This document shows positions 1 through 10,740 of a stretch of 64,000 nt of DNA, in pieces (the stretch's first letter is position 1; the number at the start of each line of letters is the position of its first letter). Under the pieces are notes generated by a model. It was not told the origin of the DNA. It saw only the letters and a list, made by a program, of their open reading frames with translations, and searched no databases. The position numbers and the translations under genes are program-made. This DNA comes from Timema cristinae (taxonomy: Eukaryota > Arthropoda > Insecta > Phasmatodea > Timematidae), in the NCBI GenBank assembly GCA_039000515.1, contig JBCFYV010000012.1, positions 113,297,883 through 113,361,882 on the forward strand. Reading direction: 5' to 3'.

Positions 1-434
1 TTAGGATTCGAGAAATATAGGATTTGACTCATCTCTAGTATTTTACTTATAAAATACTTTAAGTACAAAAATATATATACACAAATATTTTTTAAAGTAA
101 ATATTCACACCCGAGCCAGACATAATACAATTTAATTGTTTATCAAAATAGTGTATAATGACCAGGTATGTATATAAGATTCAATTTCATGGGATTAGGG
201 GGAGACAGATGAATTATTCATGCCCTGTAATAACATCACACGGTTCTTAACTGAATGCGTCCAAGCTGTATTACCTGGAATGTAACAGGCCAAGAAAATA
301 GAGAGCTACAGCCGACACACAATACCTACAACTATAGGTAGACTTAGAAGACCACTTATATTAGATGCAGCCCTTATTATAAATTATGACTCGATGTACA
401 TAGCTTTATTTTTTCATACAGTGTTCATTAAAAG
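1..434. other. AT-rich flank, nothing recognised
   Basis: No gene, tRNA-like box or known repeat was seen in this stretch. Confidence 0.5.
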
Positions 435-768
435 TGCATTTTAATTATTATTATTATTATTATTATTACTACTATTATTATTATTAGCACCGCGTCTTAC
501 TACCCATTCGGGTTATACGCACTTACGCTAATGTGTAATGGTAGGGTGATTGTGAGATGAAATGAAGGACCTGCAGTTTAACGTGGAATCCGAACCACGG
601 TGGAGGCCTGGCATTCCCCACATTCACAAGATATCTTGTCAGAGGTGAAGGAAGGGTTTGGAAATCAGATAAATCTGTGCCGGGACCAAGGATTGAACCC
701 CGGACCCCCAGCATAGAAGTCTGACACCTTACCCCTAGACCACCAGGTCACCGACTGCATTTTAATTA
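435..768 (-). mobile_element. SINE family B, near full length, with TSD
   Basis: tRNA-derived retroposon on the minus strand. The head carries an A-box-like TGGTCTAGGGGTAAGG and a B-box-like GGGGTTCAATCC; the body contains GGTTCGGATTCCACG; the tail is the shared end ACCCGAATGGGTAGTAAG...GGTGCTAA followed by an ATT run (448-486). A perfect 13-bp target-site duplication (tgcattttaatta) lies at 435-447 and 756-768. Confidence 0.88.
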
Positions 769-783
769 AATGTAGTTTTAGGG

Positions 784-1130
784 AACACATAATCACATTT
801 TCAGCAGAAACATGGACATTGAATGTAAGAGAAACCAAGAAAGTGGAGGATATTGGAATTAAGTTTGTGAGGAACATGTTAGCTGTCATGACGAGAAACA
901 AGATTAGGAATGAGGTTATTCGGGAAATAGTGGGGGTATTTGAAATAGTAGAGGAAGTAAGAATGAGATGGTATGGTCATGTAGTGAGGATAGAAAAATC
1001 TGCAAGTGAGAGGAGAAGAATGGAAGCCAATAAAGGAAGAAAAAATGTGAAAGGACAGAAAAAAGATGGAGACATTTTACTAAACTGACCAGACCACAGG
1101 TTGGAAACAGTTGTCGAAGATGAGTTTTAT
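784..1130 (+). mobile_element. LINE 3' end (non-LTR retrotransposon fragment)
   Basis: The reading frame 784-1088 encodes the C-terminal end typical of non-LTR retrotransposon ORF2 products: ETWTLNVRETKK, RNKIRNEVIRE, IVEEVRMRWYGHVVRIEK. It ends in ACTAAACTGACCAGACCACA and GGTTGGAAACAG, the 3' terminus shared with other copies here. Truncated at the 5' end, with no reverse transcriptase core. The same coding segment seeded the 62-bp satellite at 23.2-26.4 kb. Confidence 0.8.
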
Positions 1131-1139
1131 TGGGAGCAT

Positions 1140-2815
1140 TCTAGGACCAGATCTTTGTCTACATGCCCGATAACGATTAACATAATCGGCTTATTAATGA
1201 GTCCCTATATGATCCTTAGGAGTGAATGAAATGCATAGACTTTTGTTCTGGTGTAAATGTATACACACCTTGCAGGTGTCATGGTGTTTATTTGTGTCTT
1301 TTTAAAACATTTCTTGACTCTCACCTAGAGATGTAACATTATCAAAATTATCACAAATTATTAGAGTATTGTTAACTTTGATGAAAATAGTTCACATGTG
1401 ATTCTAGTGTATTATATCACCTCGACCCAATATGGGCAGTGTAGAGGAAAATAGAATGCTAAGCTTCCCTATTTTTATAGATATAATTAACCAATTTAGT
1501 GTTTATTATAATAACATAACCTAAAATACTTTTCCTAACCTTAACATATTTAAGATTAGGAAAATCAGACTAGATTATGTTATAGTAATTGCTGTTAAAC
1601 TAATTATATTTTTTAATAAGGGTGTGCAAAGTTTAGAAAAGTCAAAGCCAAACAAGAACATCAATAAGTATTTACTTCAACGTCGATGAAGGTCAAACAA
1701 CAACAAATATTTTAACCCCATAAGGAATATCTTTACTTTTGTTGCATTTAAAAAGTATTGATCAAATTTTTTCATAATAACATTTATAGCTTTTGTGGTT
1801 GGCTCGTGTTCAAAATTCAACTATCTTTTAATCATTTTGTCCAGGGCTTTAATTCTTTTTTTAAATAATATTCAGGCTACATCTTACTTTCATTAATTTT
1901 TTGTTTAAAGCCAAATGCTTGTGTTAAAAACATACACATTTAGCACGTTTTGATTTATATTATCAACATCATTACTATGACTGTATTTGTAATTTAAGTG
2001 AAGATTTAAAAAAACAACTATTTTTCACTTTTCTTCATATTTTTTCAAGTTTCACTTTGACTTCCATTTGTGCGTGGAAAAATGACCTTAGCACAATCTT
2101 ATCTTTTGATAAGATATTTCAGCATGTTTTTTTGGTCTATCTTGGGTCTAAATATTGATTTCTTGTGTATAAAATAAATATTTTGAAATAAAAAATGTAA
2201 GGATGAGACTAAATAGGTCAAACCTTGAATATAATTTAATTTAAAATGTATAAAGATGCCTGCACATTACATTGTTGATTGATTCAGATAAAAAATAAAA
2301 TAAAAAAATGTTAAAACACAAAAATTGTGCAATATCTCAAAGGATTTCACCTAGGCAAAAAAAAAAAAGACAATATCAATAATCATAAGAAATATTGTAT
2401 AATATGATTAAGTTTCTTTTATGGGTGAGAATCAAAAATATCTCCAATATTTGAAACAAGATTAAAGTTGTAAAAAATACCACAAGTTTTGTTGTGATAC
2501 GCGTCAAGGACTTTGGCCAACTTTTAAAAGATATTAGTAAAAAATCTATGTAACCAAACAAATAGCTTTGCACGTGCATAATTCCAATCTATGCTTTGCA
2601 GATGTTAAAAAATACTGCGTTATTTAAGAAGGGTTCACTATTTCAAAATATGATTCAAGATAAAATCAAGATGAAATGAATGTATCTTGTATCTGTATCT
2701 CTAGTATTAAAATGGTGTCAAACTACATTTTAATAAAAATAACTATTGCCTAAAGGCCTGGAAATATATGATATGATAAAACAGTGTAGAAATATTGTAC
2801 AATAATGTAAGGTAC
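1140..2815. other. AT-rich intergenic DNA
   Basis: Homopolymer-rich, AT-rich sequence without a convincing open frame, tRNA-like box or repeat family. An ORF at 2376-2579 (minus) is compositionally random. Confidence 0.5.
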
Positions 2816-2825
2816 GATAAGTGAT

Positions 2826-3230
2826 AGTGAAGGTTAGGCATGGATAGGAACAAACACACACATCTTTATTCTTTCTCTGTTACACTTCCAACTTCTGCAA
2901 ACTTCCATATTTTCATTGTGTTTTGAATTTTTGGGAATATTCCTTTTTCATATAAGGAGACACAGTTAAAACACACAAAACACAAATAAATATATTATAT
3001 AGAACTACATGCTCCTTGAAGAATTTGAAATATGTAGTTCATGTAGTTTCATATATTATCCTTCTTTATGTTTTGTGTGTTTTAAATGTGTCTCTTTATA
3101 GAAAAAAGAAAATTTCTGAAAATTAAAAACAATGTGTAACTGTGGATGTTTGAAGAAGCGAGAAGTATACAAGTGTTTAAGAATAAATGAAGAAATAAAT
3201 GTGTTTGTTTCTATCCAGACTTAGCTACAT
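2826..3230. mobile_element. Foldback (long inverted repeat) element
   Basis: The two halves are imperfect reverse complements. The left arm starts near GGATAGGAACAAACACA and includes GGAGACACAGTTAAAACACA and GAACTACATG. The right arm has CATGTAGTTTCATATATTAT, GTTTTAAATGTGTCTCTTTA and TGTGTTTGTTTCTATCC in mirror order. It is about 400 bp with arms of nearly 200 bp, as in MITE-like foldback elements. No coding capacity. Confidence 0.65.
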
Positions 3231-3239
3231 TTTAAGTTT

Positions 3240-4375
3240 ATAATAATAAAAGAACTACAAAAATATTAAATCAGCTCATTTTTAACGGTATTTCACGTGA
3301 AATGTTAGAGTTATTAGATAAAGATAAGATGTTCTAAACAAAGCGATAAAATCAATTTGAACAGAACATTATAAGATAGTAACTGAGGATTGTTTTAGCT
3401 GAATTTGAAGCTCAAAGACTAACTTTCCCTTAAGAAATACATCAGTGTGAGAATATTTCCTCTTCAAGTTACAGATTATACCGTGTTGATCATGTGCAAG
3501 GACATTTGTTGAGAAAAGATACTATACTTTATTTATACATTACAAATTTGAACCTTAAGCCCCATTATTAAGACATTTAATGGTCCTATATATATATATA
3601 ATATTAATAAAAAAGTTCAAAACCTTTAATCTCAGTGTAATGAAACAGCAAAGAAGATTTTTTGTTTTAAGTTTGTTATCAGATTTATTAGTTTATGTAT
3701 ATAATATTTTGTAATTTACTTGAAAAATGATGTAGGTGTTAAAAACCCATTGAAGGATATTGCACCATTTATTCGAAGCCCACATGCGAGAGATCCAAGT
3801 AAAGTAAACATCTTTACTCCAAATTTATGCTAGTTTTACAACACACTTGAACAGTCATCATTAAAAAACATCACCTTAGTACCCGCAGTGTATAGCCAAA
3901 CCAACAACCCACTCACAATATTTATGACACAACTACACCAGGGTAAAAAGTAAATAAAAATAAATCTTCGTAAATCACTTCCAAATGTACTAAAAACAGG
4001 TGTACTTTTATAGCCAGTGTCGCTAATACAGTTGGCCATCATTATAAATTAAATAGCTTTAATTGGTTGTGTTGGTAGCATTGTTTTGAGGGTTTCTCAC
4101 CCTGGTAGCGATGCATGTTTGGATAGAGAGAGACAGAGCAAAAAAAATAACAAACTGTTTGGATGAAGGGGTAACATCTAGGTTTAATATTACTGTACTT
4201 ACTTCACAAATGATTCTGTTTTATTGTTAACAAGTTTCTTGCTTACGGCACACACATGTATTATATTATTCACCTATTTTGCGTCAGATATTTTTAAGAT
4301 ATAAAAACATTGTACAAGTTTTATTCTTTCAATATTTGATTGCTTTTTGCATGTGTTTTGTATTTAAAATTGAAT
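3240..4375. other. AT-rich intergenic DNA
   Basis: No gene or repeat recognised downstream of the iRhom 3' end. A 68-codon ORF at 3836-4042 (minus) has no recognisable motif. Confidence 0.45.
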
Positions 4376-4381
4376 TTTATT
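4376..4381 (-). promoter_or_regulatory. Candidate poly(A) signal AATAAA
   Basis: AATAAA on the minus strand about 310 nt after the iRhom stop. A second candidate is at 4509-4514. The hexamer is common in AT-rich DNA, so this is weak evidence. Confidence 0.3.
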
Positions 4382-4692
4382 TCACACAAATCAACACCAC
4401 CAGACATGATACAAGAAGGATTTCAGGATGTAAGCGATATTGACGAATATTTCGGTTGTAACGAAAAGCCACATTTCTCTTTTTAGTTGTTGTAAAGTAT
4501 TGGTGGTTTTTATTATTAAAAATAAACACACCTATTGATTGATCGGATTTCACCTTCCCATCATCTCTGCAAGAGTTTGAAACCCATTTGTTCGGTAGCC
4601 CGGACACCAACGAAGGCGACCGCGGTAGGCAAAGTTCAAGCGTACGGTTTGGTCCAACCGTAGCCACTGTCGTCATACCACGGGCTCTTCCC
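4376..4692 (-). other. Probable 3' UTR of the iRhom gene
   Basis: This stretch follows the E14 stop codon. On the minus strand AATAAA occurs at 4509-4514 and again at 4376-4381, either of which could direct polyadenylation. No coding sequence or repeat family is recognised. The true 3' end cannot be fixed from sequence alone. Confidence 0.45.
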
Positions 4693-5106
4693 TCATGAAG
4701 TTGATGTTTGGCTGGCGCAGAAGTCGGTGGTGAGTGGCACGCAATTGAAGTAGCTGCACACCTCGCAGTCATACACCGGGATGATGTAGAAGAGCACAAC
4801 GAGCGCTGTGAAGAGGAACAACGATGACAGAAGGCACACCCACACGAGGCACACCTTCTTCTGGCGGTCGTAGTCGCCAAACGACACAAAGGGCATGAGC
4901 GCATACGACAGCAAGAAGCCGAAGATGAAGCCAAACAAGTGTGCGTAATTGTCCACCCAGGGCAGCATGCCAAACAGGAACAGGACTAGAGTGATGCCAA
5001 TCAGTTTGAGCAGAGCCTGCTCCGGTTGTTTCAACATCATCCACGCGTTGAGCACCTCCACGATGAGGCAGGCCAGAAGACCGAACTGGGCGCCGGATGG
5101 ACCCAC
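4693..5106 (-). CDS. iRhom exon E14: rhomboid core helices 4-7 and C-terminus
   Basis: This last exon has 137 residues and a stop. It starts with VGPSGAQFG, the position of the rhomboid catalytic GxSG motif. iRhoms carry a proline before the serine position (GPxG); here the serine itself is kept (residue 4). Hydrophobic helices lie at about 5-26, 31-49, 55-75 and 85-109. WVDNYAHLFGF (residues 50-60) matches the family's WIDNFAH motif and contains the equivalent of the catalytic histidine (residue 56). The luminal tail has four cysteines (114, 117, 122, 130) spaced as in vertebrate RHBDF1. The tail after the last cysteine is short (7 residues). The exon begins in phase 0 after a TCAG acceptor and joins E13 exactly. 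Confidence 0.97.
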   Translation of the reverse strand: MGPSGAQFGLLACLIVEVLNAWMMLKQPEQALLKLIGITLVLFLFGMLPWVDNYAHLFGFIFGFLLSYALMPFVSFGDYDRQKKVCLVWVCLLSSLFLFTALVVLFYIIPVYDCEVCSYFNCVPLTTDFCASQTSTS

Positions 5107-5539
5107 CTGAGGGAAAATTGTGACAGTTTATTTTCTGGGGTATTTCACTCCCGACCTATACACCTGCTGATTACTACACACTGCCAGTTACAGAATATAA
5201 GGGATGATCTATTATGATTCTAAGGGATTCCCAAGAATATTCGGGATTCAAAAAAATATCGGATTCGAGATTAAAAATTTTTTAGTTTGAATTTATTCTA
5301 AAGCTTAATACTATTTATTGGTGGTCCACCTCCAATAATTTTAGGGGAAACCAAACAACCGGACCCCAGACCATTAATTTAACACCTAACAGAATGTGTG
5401 AATGTTAAAGCATAACCAAGACTGGAGTACATGAATCAGATAGCAAACTATTTTGGCAGAATAAGGTACAAAAAGGTAAAAATTTGACCCAGGATGGATA
5501 AAAGTGGAGAAGCCGCAGCAAACTAACTGCAAGATTAAT

Positions 5540-5829
5540 TGATTTTATTGCTTTAATTGACATCCATTACTGTTTACAACCTGTGGCCTGTGCCAGTTAT
5601 TTTATTCAAGCCATATATTTTCAACTTCCTGCTAGAGCTTTATAAACTAACTTAAGGCTAGGATAAGCACAACATCCAGTCCTCGGCTGTTAGTTTATCA
5701 ATGTGAAAGGATAAATCCGTATTGTCATCAATGATAAATTTTTGGCCATGCCAGGAATTGAACCCGGAACCCTTAACTCAGTGGGCACACATGCTACCAA
5801 CTGAGCTAAGGTGTCAGACTGATTTTATT
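5540..5829 (-). mobile_element. SINE family C with TSD
   Basis: tRNA-derived SINE on the minus strand. The A box reads TTAGCTCAGTTGGTAGCATG, close to a canonical tRNA; the B box is GGGTTCAATTCC. The body includes AACATCC-AGTCC and AACTAACTTAAGGCTAGG in plus orientation. Its 3' end GGCCACAGGTTGTAAACAG matches the 3' end of the LINE found at 0.8, 32.5 and 38.9 kb. A 10-bp TSD (tgattttatt) is at 5540-5549 and 5820-5829. Confidence 0.85.
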
Positions 5830-5994
5830 TCTGCCAGTTACAAAAGCTAGTAAAGTCAATGTCACTATTTACAGATATTATTATAATATCATTAGACTAA
5901 TCAAAAATAGTTTTATTTTGAGTATGTTGACAGCAACAACTATTTATATATTTTCTAAAGCTATTGAGTTGCTGCTTGAGTGTAAAAGTAGCAG

Positions 5995-6155
5995 CTTCGG
6001 TATAGAAAATAATTGGATTAACATCCAGATGGTTTGTTGTGCTGACCACATGACACCCTCTGTTCCCAAATGTTGGCCCTATCTTGGACAACATGTGGTA
6101 TGCGGCAGCCACTCAGTCGGTATAGCTCGCTTATGGGAGCGGACACCATAGAGTT
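5995..6155 (+). mobile_element. Fragment of SINE family D (3' part)
   Basis: The segment with GTGCTGACCACATGACACCC, then CGGTATAGCTCGC, matches 7365-7440, which follows the tRNA-like head of a family D copy. The 5' head is absent here. Confidence 0.5.
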
Positions 6156-6572
6156 TTTATTATTATATAATGACTATACCTACAGACACACTAGTTTGTG
6201 TAGAGTTGCAAATTTTTTGTTTCTTTAAGTGTATTTTTTATCCTTTATTAATGCAAATGCTGGTGTATTTAATACAAATTTACACTCATCTTGTTTATAA
6301 AATTGGATAGTTTGCCAATTGTATCTGTAATCCACATCCTACCACATTTGGAAGGTGGAATTTTGAAGTAAAAACTCCCCATTTACATTGAGGGTGAGGG
6401 AAAGCTGACTGAGATTTGAACCCTGGCTTCTGGCTGCTACACACAAATTAAAAGATCTTTTATCTGTGTGCCTACCACTTTGGGTAAATATGTTCTTAAT
6501 CCTATCCCCTAGATTAAACCATTAATACCTCTGCTGTTATACATACCAATCAAATAAATATCACTCTACCTG

Positions 6573-6795
6573 CTTCGGAGGCCGCATAGTCTAAGGCGCA
6601 ACTCTCGCAAGAGACTAAACTTCCAATGACAGGGAGATAGTGGTTTGATTCCGGTCGGGTGTAGTGAGTTTTTTTAAACTAAATGGTTTCCCACTCTCTC
6701 TCAACGTAAATGCGGGAACACTTCCTTTAAATTCGAAATTCCTCATCTTTAACCTGTTAGTATAATTATTACATAAGCATATAATCCGAATTAGA
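6573..6795 (+). mobile_element. SINE family A copy
   Basis: tRNA-like head GGCCGCATAGTCTAAGGCGC, B box GTGGTTTGATTCCGG, then the family body (TAAATGGTTTCCCACTCTC, AATGCGGGAACACTTCC) ending near CATATAATCCGAA. The tail is degenerate. It lies in the E13-E14 intron close to the E13 donor. Confidence 0.75.
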
Positions 6796-6889
6796 GTCAG
6801 ATGCAGTGATAGAAAAAAACTAAAATAAACAGTCAATCTGTTGGCCAAATGAAATGTTAAGATGACTATCAAAGGAAAGTGGTACTTAC

Positions 6890-7043
6890 ATCGGCGCGGT
6901 ACGGCACAAAGATGGCGCTGGCCAGGTTCCCTGCCACTCCGGAGCCCATGTAGATGATCATGATCCGGAGGGACCCTGTCAACTTCTCCAGGTCTCTCAT
7001 CAGGAAGTACTGGATGACCAGCGTGATGGCCAGCTGGAAGATT
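6890..7043 (-). CDS. iRhom exon E13: rhomboid core helices 2-3
   Basis: The exon has 154 nt and starts one nucleotide into a codon completed from E12 (GG|A, glycine). It encodes 51 codons: the rest of helix 2, then [13 protein letters not shown], then helix 3 ending in [14 protein letters not shown]. The RDLEKL and [15 protein letters not shown] blocks are diagnostic of iRhoms. Active rhomboids have a His and Asn that stabilise the oxyanion in helix 2; here the sequence after LHAG reads IFQLAITL, with neither residue at the usual spacing, as expected of an inactive family. The donor is GAT|GTAAGT, and the acceptor follows a short pyrimidine tract (GTTCCAG). It joins E14 in phase 0. Confidence 0.97.
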
Positions 7044-7143
7044 CTGGAACAATAAATCTACCGGTTAAGAGGAGACGTTTCCAGGTTTCAATTGTGTTTG
7101 TGCTTCCTCTTGTGCTTTCTTCAATATTTGATATTATCTAATA

Positions 7144-7450
7144 GGGGCTACCTCTGTGTCCTAATGGTCGGTGGTTCTGGCTATAGATCAAGAGGTCCCG
7201 GGTTCGATTCCGGGCCCCTCCAGCTCTTTCTGTGAGGCAGTGGGTTTGGAACGAGGTCAACTCAACCTCGTAAGGACAAATGAGGAACTACTTGAACAAA
7301 AACTTAGTGGTTCCAGTCTAGAAAACTGAGATAAACAGTTGGAGAGTTCATTGTACTGACCACGTGACAGCCTCTATTCACAAAAGTTAGCAATATCTTC
7401 GCCAACAAACGGTGGCTGGTCGGTCGGTATGGCTCGATCGCAAGCTGACA
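7144..7450 (+). mobile_element. SINE family D copy (tRNA-like head)
   Basis: The segment 7146-7225 resembles a tRNA: TGTGTCCTAATGGTCGG (A-box-like) and GTCCCGGGTTCGATTCCGGG (B box in a full T-arm-like stem). It is followed by AGCTCTTTCTGTGAGGCAGT, shared with 36.8 kb. It does not fold as a complete cloverleaf by eye, so I treat it as a SINE rather than a tRNA gene. Confidence 0.6.
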
Positions 7451-7489
7451 TCAAGGTTTTTTTTTTTAATTATTAATAACCTTTAACCC

Positions 7490-7733
7490 ACTTCAGTATC
7501 AACGTGGTCTAAGGTGTTACTCTCGCGGTAGACTCGATTGCCAATGATGGGTAGATCAAGGTTTGAATCTCGGTCAGGAATAATGAGGTTTTGGTTTCAA
7601 AACTGTTTTCCACTCTTCCTCAAAGCAAATTCAGGTACACTTATTCCAAATATAACATTCTTTATCCCTTAAACCATAAGCATAATTATTACATGAGCAT
7701 ATAACTCGAAGGGGTAATAAGACGTGGTGCTTT
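7490..7733 (+). mobile_element. SINE family A copy
   Basis: ACGTGGTCTAAGGTGTTACT head, B box AAGGTTTGAATCTCGG, the family body and a 3' end GAAGGGGTAATAAGACGTGG. Old, with many substitutions. In the E12-E13 intron. Confidence 0.72.
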
Positions 7734-7749
7734 GAAAAAAAAAAAACTT

Positions 7750-8925
7750 AAAAAATACAGTGATTAAATGACATATATATAATGTTTGTATGGATTAATT
7801 AAGAAATGTCAGTATAAATTAATTTAGTGAACTTATTTTTTTCTGTAAACCATTCTTTTCCCGTGTGTGCACTTATTGGATAATTTAATAATGGGGCAGC
7901 TAACAAAACATTATCTTCGGCACTCTTCACATTTAAAAAATGACATTCCCATACCTCTATCATTTATTTCCAAAAGTAATGAGTTTTCCATTAAATATAT
8001 ATATATATATAAAACTTCTTTGGTGTATTTACTGTGTATGATTGATATGTTAAATCCTTCTGGAGTGTTGAAACACATTTGAGATCCTTAACTCGATTAT
8101 GATATTTAATAGGGAGGCCAATATCTAAACCCTAAGCTATCCAGGACTGTGGAAATTGTGAAGACTTTTCCTCGGCATGGAATAATTCCAGGATAGCTCT
8201 TAACTGGACCTAGCAAGTATAATAGCTTGGCTGTTTAATCCATATATTCTGAAAATGCAAAAGTGGCTTATTTTCAACGAAGTGTTACACAAATTGCCGT
8301 AGTTCTGGTACTAAGATGGAGAGTAGAATGGACTAGATATCCTTTTAGGAAGAGAGTAACCTTAATCTTTGAACCCTTTTATATGCCTTTTTTTTTGTAA
8401 TTCGTTCCCATTTTCCTTTTTATTACCTTTTTTACTCTTAAAAAAAAAGCTAAGTAACCATTTTTCGACTATCTTATGGAGATTTTCTAAATCAAAGAAT
8501 TGAACGTTAGCAAATGATTTTGGTTTAAGAAGCCTTTACCTCTTTGTACAGTGGTAGCATTGCTGAGTGTGAAAAATGGTATTCTTTTCATTGTAAAAGT
8601 AGTTTTGTGTTTTTTTTTATTAATTTCCACATCTCTTTCCAGTACGTCCTCCCATGAATGGCATGAAATTAAAATTAATTTTGAGTCAAAAACCCATGGT
8701 AACTGAAGTATCATAAGATAGAGGATCTACTTTTATTCAGAAACAGAATCTCATGTGTAATTATATTATATGCTATGTATCTGAGATGTCGCCAATCCGA
8801 TCTTGAACTTAAATTAAATATTGATAAAACTTTTAACAATTCACTAGTTTGTTGTTTACGGGAATTAACACAAAAATATTTCCTACGACCCTCTACGTAT
8901 ATAAACTTGTATACATAGTTTAAAG
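7750..8925. other. Intron sequence, AT-rich
   Basis: Part of the E12-E13 intron. Contains a short AT microsatellite (7997-8011). ORFs at 7867-8082 and 8487-8714 show no domain and look random. Confidence 0.5.
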
Positions 8926-8929
8926 GTTG

Positions 8930-9200
8930 ACATTTTTCACTCTAAAAACTTCAAAACCCACATATTTTTGTTGATCATTAAGAGCTAAATGTCCGGGAAA
9001 CGAAAGTTAACTGTTATAAGAGCGTAGAATGAATCTTTGTGAATCTAATGGTGTCATTTAATAGAAGGATTTAAAATACAAATTGTACTGTCTTTTGTAT
9101 TTTCCTCCTCCCCTCTATGTTCTCCTACTGACAGGGCCCCACCCAGGAATGTTATACACCCAATTGGTTTCTAGTGTTTAGAAATTTCTGCTCGAATATT
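8930..9200 (+). repeat. Interspersed repeat, copy 1 (second at 11.47 kb)
   Basis: About 260 bp resembling 11465-11745 in the same orientation. Shared blocks include AAATGTCCGGGAAA, GTTATAAGAGCGTAGAATG and CCTCCTCCCCTCTATGTTCT. Class unknown: no terminal repeats or coding capacity seen. Confidence 0.65.
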
Positions 9201-9323
9201 CTATTGCCTAAAGCGTAATTTTTTGAAGATAAACTTTTATTCAAAATAAATTAGAATTTTCGATTGAAGCGAATTATTATTATTATTATTATTATGTGAC
9301 TATGTTGAAATAAGCCAACTTAC

Positions 9324-9424
9324 CCGGCATGTAGAAATAAAGACATCCAGAGTCTGTAGAATTGGTCGGGTGTTTCGGGCGAGAAGAAGGCGATCATGCC
9401 ACATACATCGTCAAGACAGGACAC
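9324..9424 (-). CDS. iRhom exon E12: luminal CxDDVCG motif into helix 2
   Basis: The exon has 101 nt: 33 codons in phase 0 plus two bases (GG) of a split glycine. The product starts [14 protein letters not shown] and continues [27 protein letters not shown] with two cysteines, PDQFYRLW and SLFLHAG are hallmarks of the iRhom homology domain and the start of the second transmembrane helix. The acceptor is CTCCAG and the donor is GG|GTAAGT, an excellent match to consensus. Both phases fit the neighbouring exons. Confidence 0.97.
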
Positions 9425-9751
9425 CTGGAGATAAGAGAAGATTATACCAAATTGTAAAATTACTAACACTTGAGAAAAAACTAGTATTTAAATTGAGTTT
9501 GTGTACCACAAACTTATACATGATGATAGTTTGGAGAATCAATCCTGATGACTGAATTGAATTCAATCAACCAAAAAGTGACAACCTGGACATGGGAATC
9601 GAAATGCTAGGTTTGATTCTTGTGTTTAGGTTGTTATTTTTCACTGAATTTAATATTATTTAGTAGGATTGTAGGGTTGAAAGCTTATAACGTAATCCGC
9701 TGTCGGGAAACGTTTGAGAGACACTGCTATAGTGTAATCTATTTTGGTATA

Positions 9752-10048
9752 ACCTGCAGGCAGAATGAGGCCTCATCTGATTCCTACCTGTGAGCAGAGT
9801 TAAGAGCCTCATCTGATTCCTACCTGCGAGCACAGTTAAGCCTTATCTGATTCCTACCTGTGAGCAGAGTTAAGAGCCTCATCTGATTCCTACCTGAGAG
9901 CAGAGTGAAGCCTAATCTGCTTCCCACTGCTAGCAGAGTTAAGCCTCATCTGATTCCTACCTGCAAACAGAGTGAAGCCTAATCTGATTCCCACCTGCGA
10001 GCAAAGTTAAGCCTAATCTGCTTCCCACCTGCGAGCAGAGTGAAGCCT
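9752..10048 (-). repeat. 34-36-bp array seeded from the E11 3' splice edge
   Basis: About nine units. On the minus strand each reads GCTTCACTCTGCTCGCAG (the last 18 nt of E11, or a variant) followed by GTAGGAATCAGATGAG or similar. The first unit is E11's own end and donor. The other units therefore carry exon-edge copies with CAG|GTAGG or CAG|GTGGG donor-like sites. Confidence 0.9.
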
Positions 10049-10282
10049 CCTCGTGGAAGTAGCCCCTCACAAAGTCGCAGTATTCCTTGGTGGTGATACG
10101 GCACATGCCATGGATGCCTATGCAACAGGGTGGCCGATCACCTCCACACCATATGGTCTGCAATCTTGTCCTTGTAGCGTGAGCGCATCTGCGGGTTAGA
10201 GTTGGTCTTGCGGCAGATGGGCCATTTGGTGATATCGTCGGGCCATTCGTACGGCGCCACAGAGGCAGGTGCCTCACAAAAT
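10029..10282 (-). CDS. iRhom exon E11, with apparent compensating frameshifts
   Basis: Conserved iRhom sequence appears in two different frames. Near the exon start, [20 protein letters not shown] and then PIC match the family segment ending EDITKWPIC. Near 10.13-10.15 kb the frame shifts in two steps, through MV-EVIG, into [19 protein letters not shown] and then [16 protein letters not shown], which joins E12 in phase 0. A further one-base shift is needed at the E10/E11 junction. The three shifts add up to three bases, so the sequence as given reads open throughout, but in a non-homologous frame over the first part. Each shift is explained if one base was lost from a short homopolymer (T5, G3, C3). 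The acceptor is GACTCAG and the donor CAG|GTGGGA. An array of copies of the 3' edge follows directly. Confidence 0.85.
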
Positions 10283-10514
10283 CTGAGTCACACAAAGACT
10301 AACTGAGTGCATGTAAATTTGATAAAAGATTAGCTTGCAATTGTTTTGCTTAAGGTTTTGTATACACTGATTTTGTAACTGGATTGATTTTTGAGATTTT
10401 GATTGGTAATTACCGAGCCTGATTTCTTGTTTCGTTTTCATTTAATTTACTCGTGTTGTTAACTATTATTAATATTTAAAATTTTAAATACCATATTAAC
10501 AAAACATTAATTGC

Positions 10515-10740
10515 ATCTGTGGTTGCATGGTCAAGTGCTTTGCTCTTTTGTGTGAATGGATTACCAATGACGGGGAGGTGAGGGTTTGAATACTGGTATA
10601 TATGAGGGTGTTTCTTCCTAAATGGTTTCCCCATCTCTCTCAACGCAAATGCAGATAGATTTTTCCCCAAATTCTACCTTCCTAATCCCTATTTTACTAA
10701 CGTAATTTATGTATACATACAACCTGAACAGGTACTAAAA
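10515..10740 (+). mobile_element. SINE family A copy
   Basis: Head TGCATGGTCAAGTGCTTTGC, then ACCAATGACGGGGAGGTGAG and GGGTTTGAATACTGG (B box), body CTAAATGGTTTCCCCATC and tail CAACCTGAACAGGTACTAAA. Decayed. In the E10-E11 intron. Confidence 0.7.

Noticed and set aside
4377..4973. 198-codon minus-strand ORF overlapping E14
   Set aside because: It is the wrong frame of the last iRhom exon; the homologous protein lies in the frame ending at 4693.
7146..7225. tRNA gene
   Set aside because: B box and T-arm-like stem are good, but no convincing acceptor-stem pairing was found and the following sequence is shared with another copy at 36.8 kb, so it is a SINE head.
9957..10295. 112-codon minus-strand ORF over E11 as a protein in its own right
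   Set aside because: Its second half is genuine E11 sequence; the first half is the out-of-frame reading of the conserved [12 protein letters not shown] segment.
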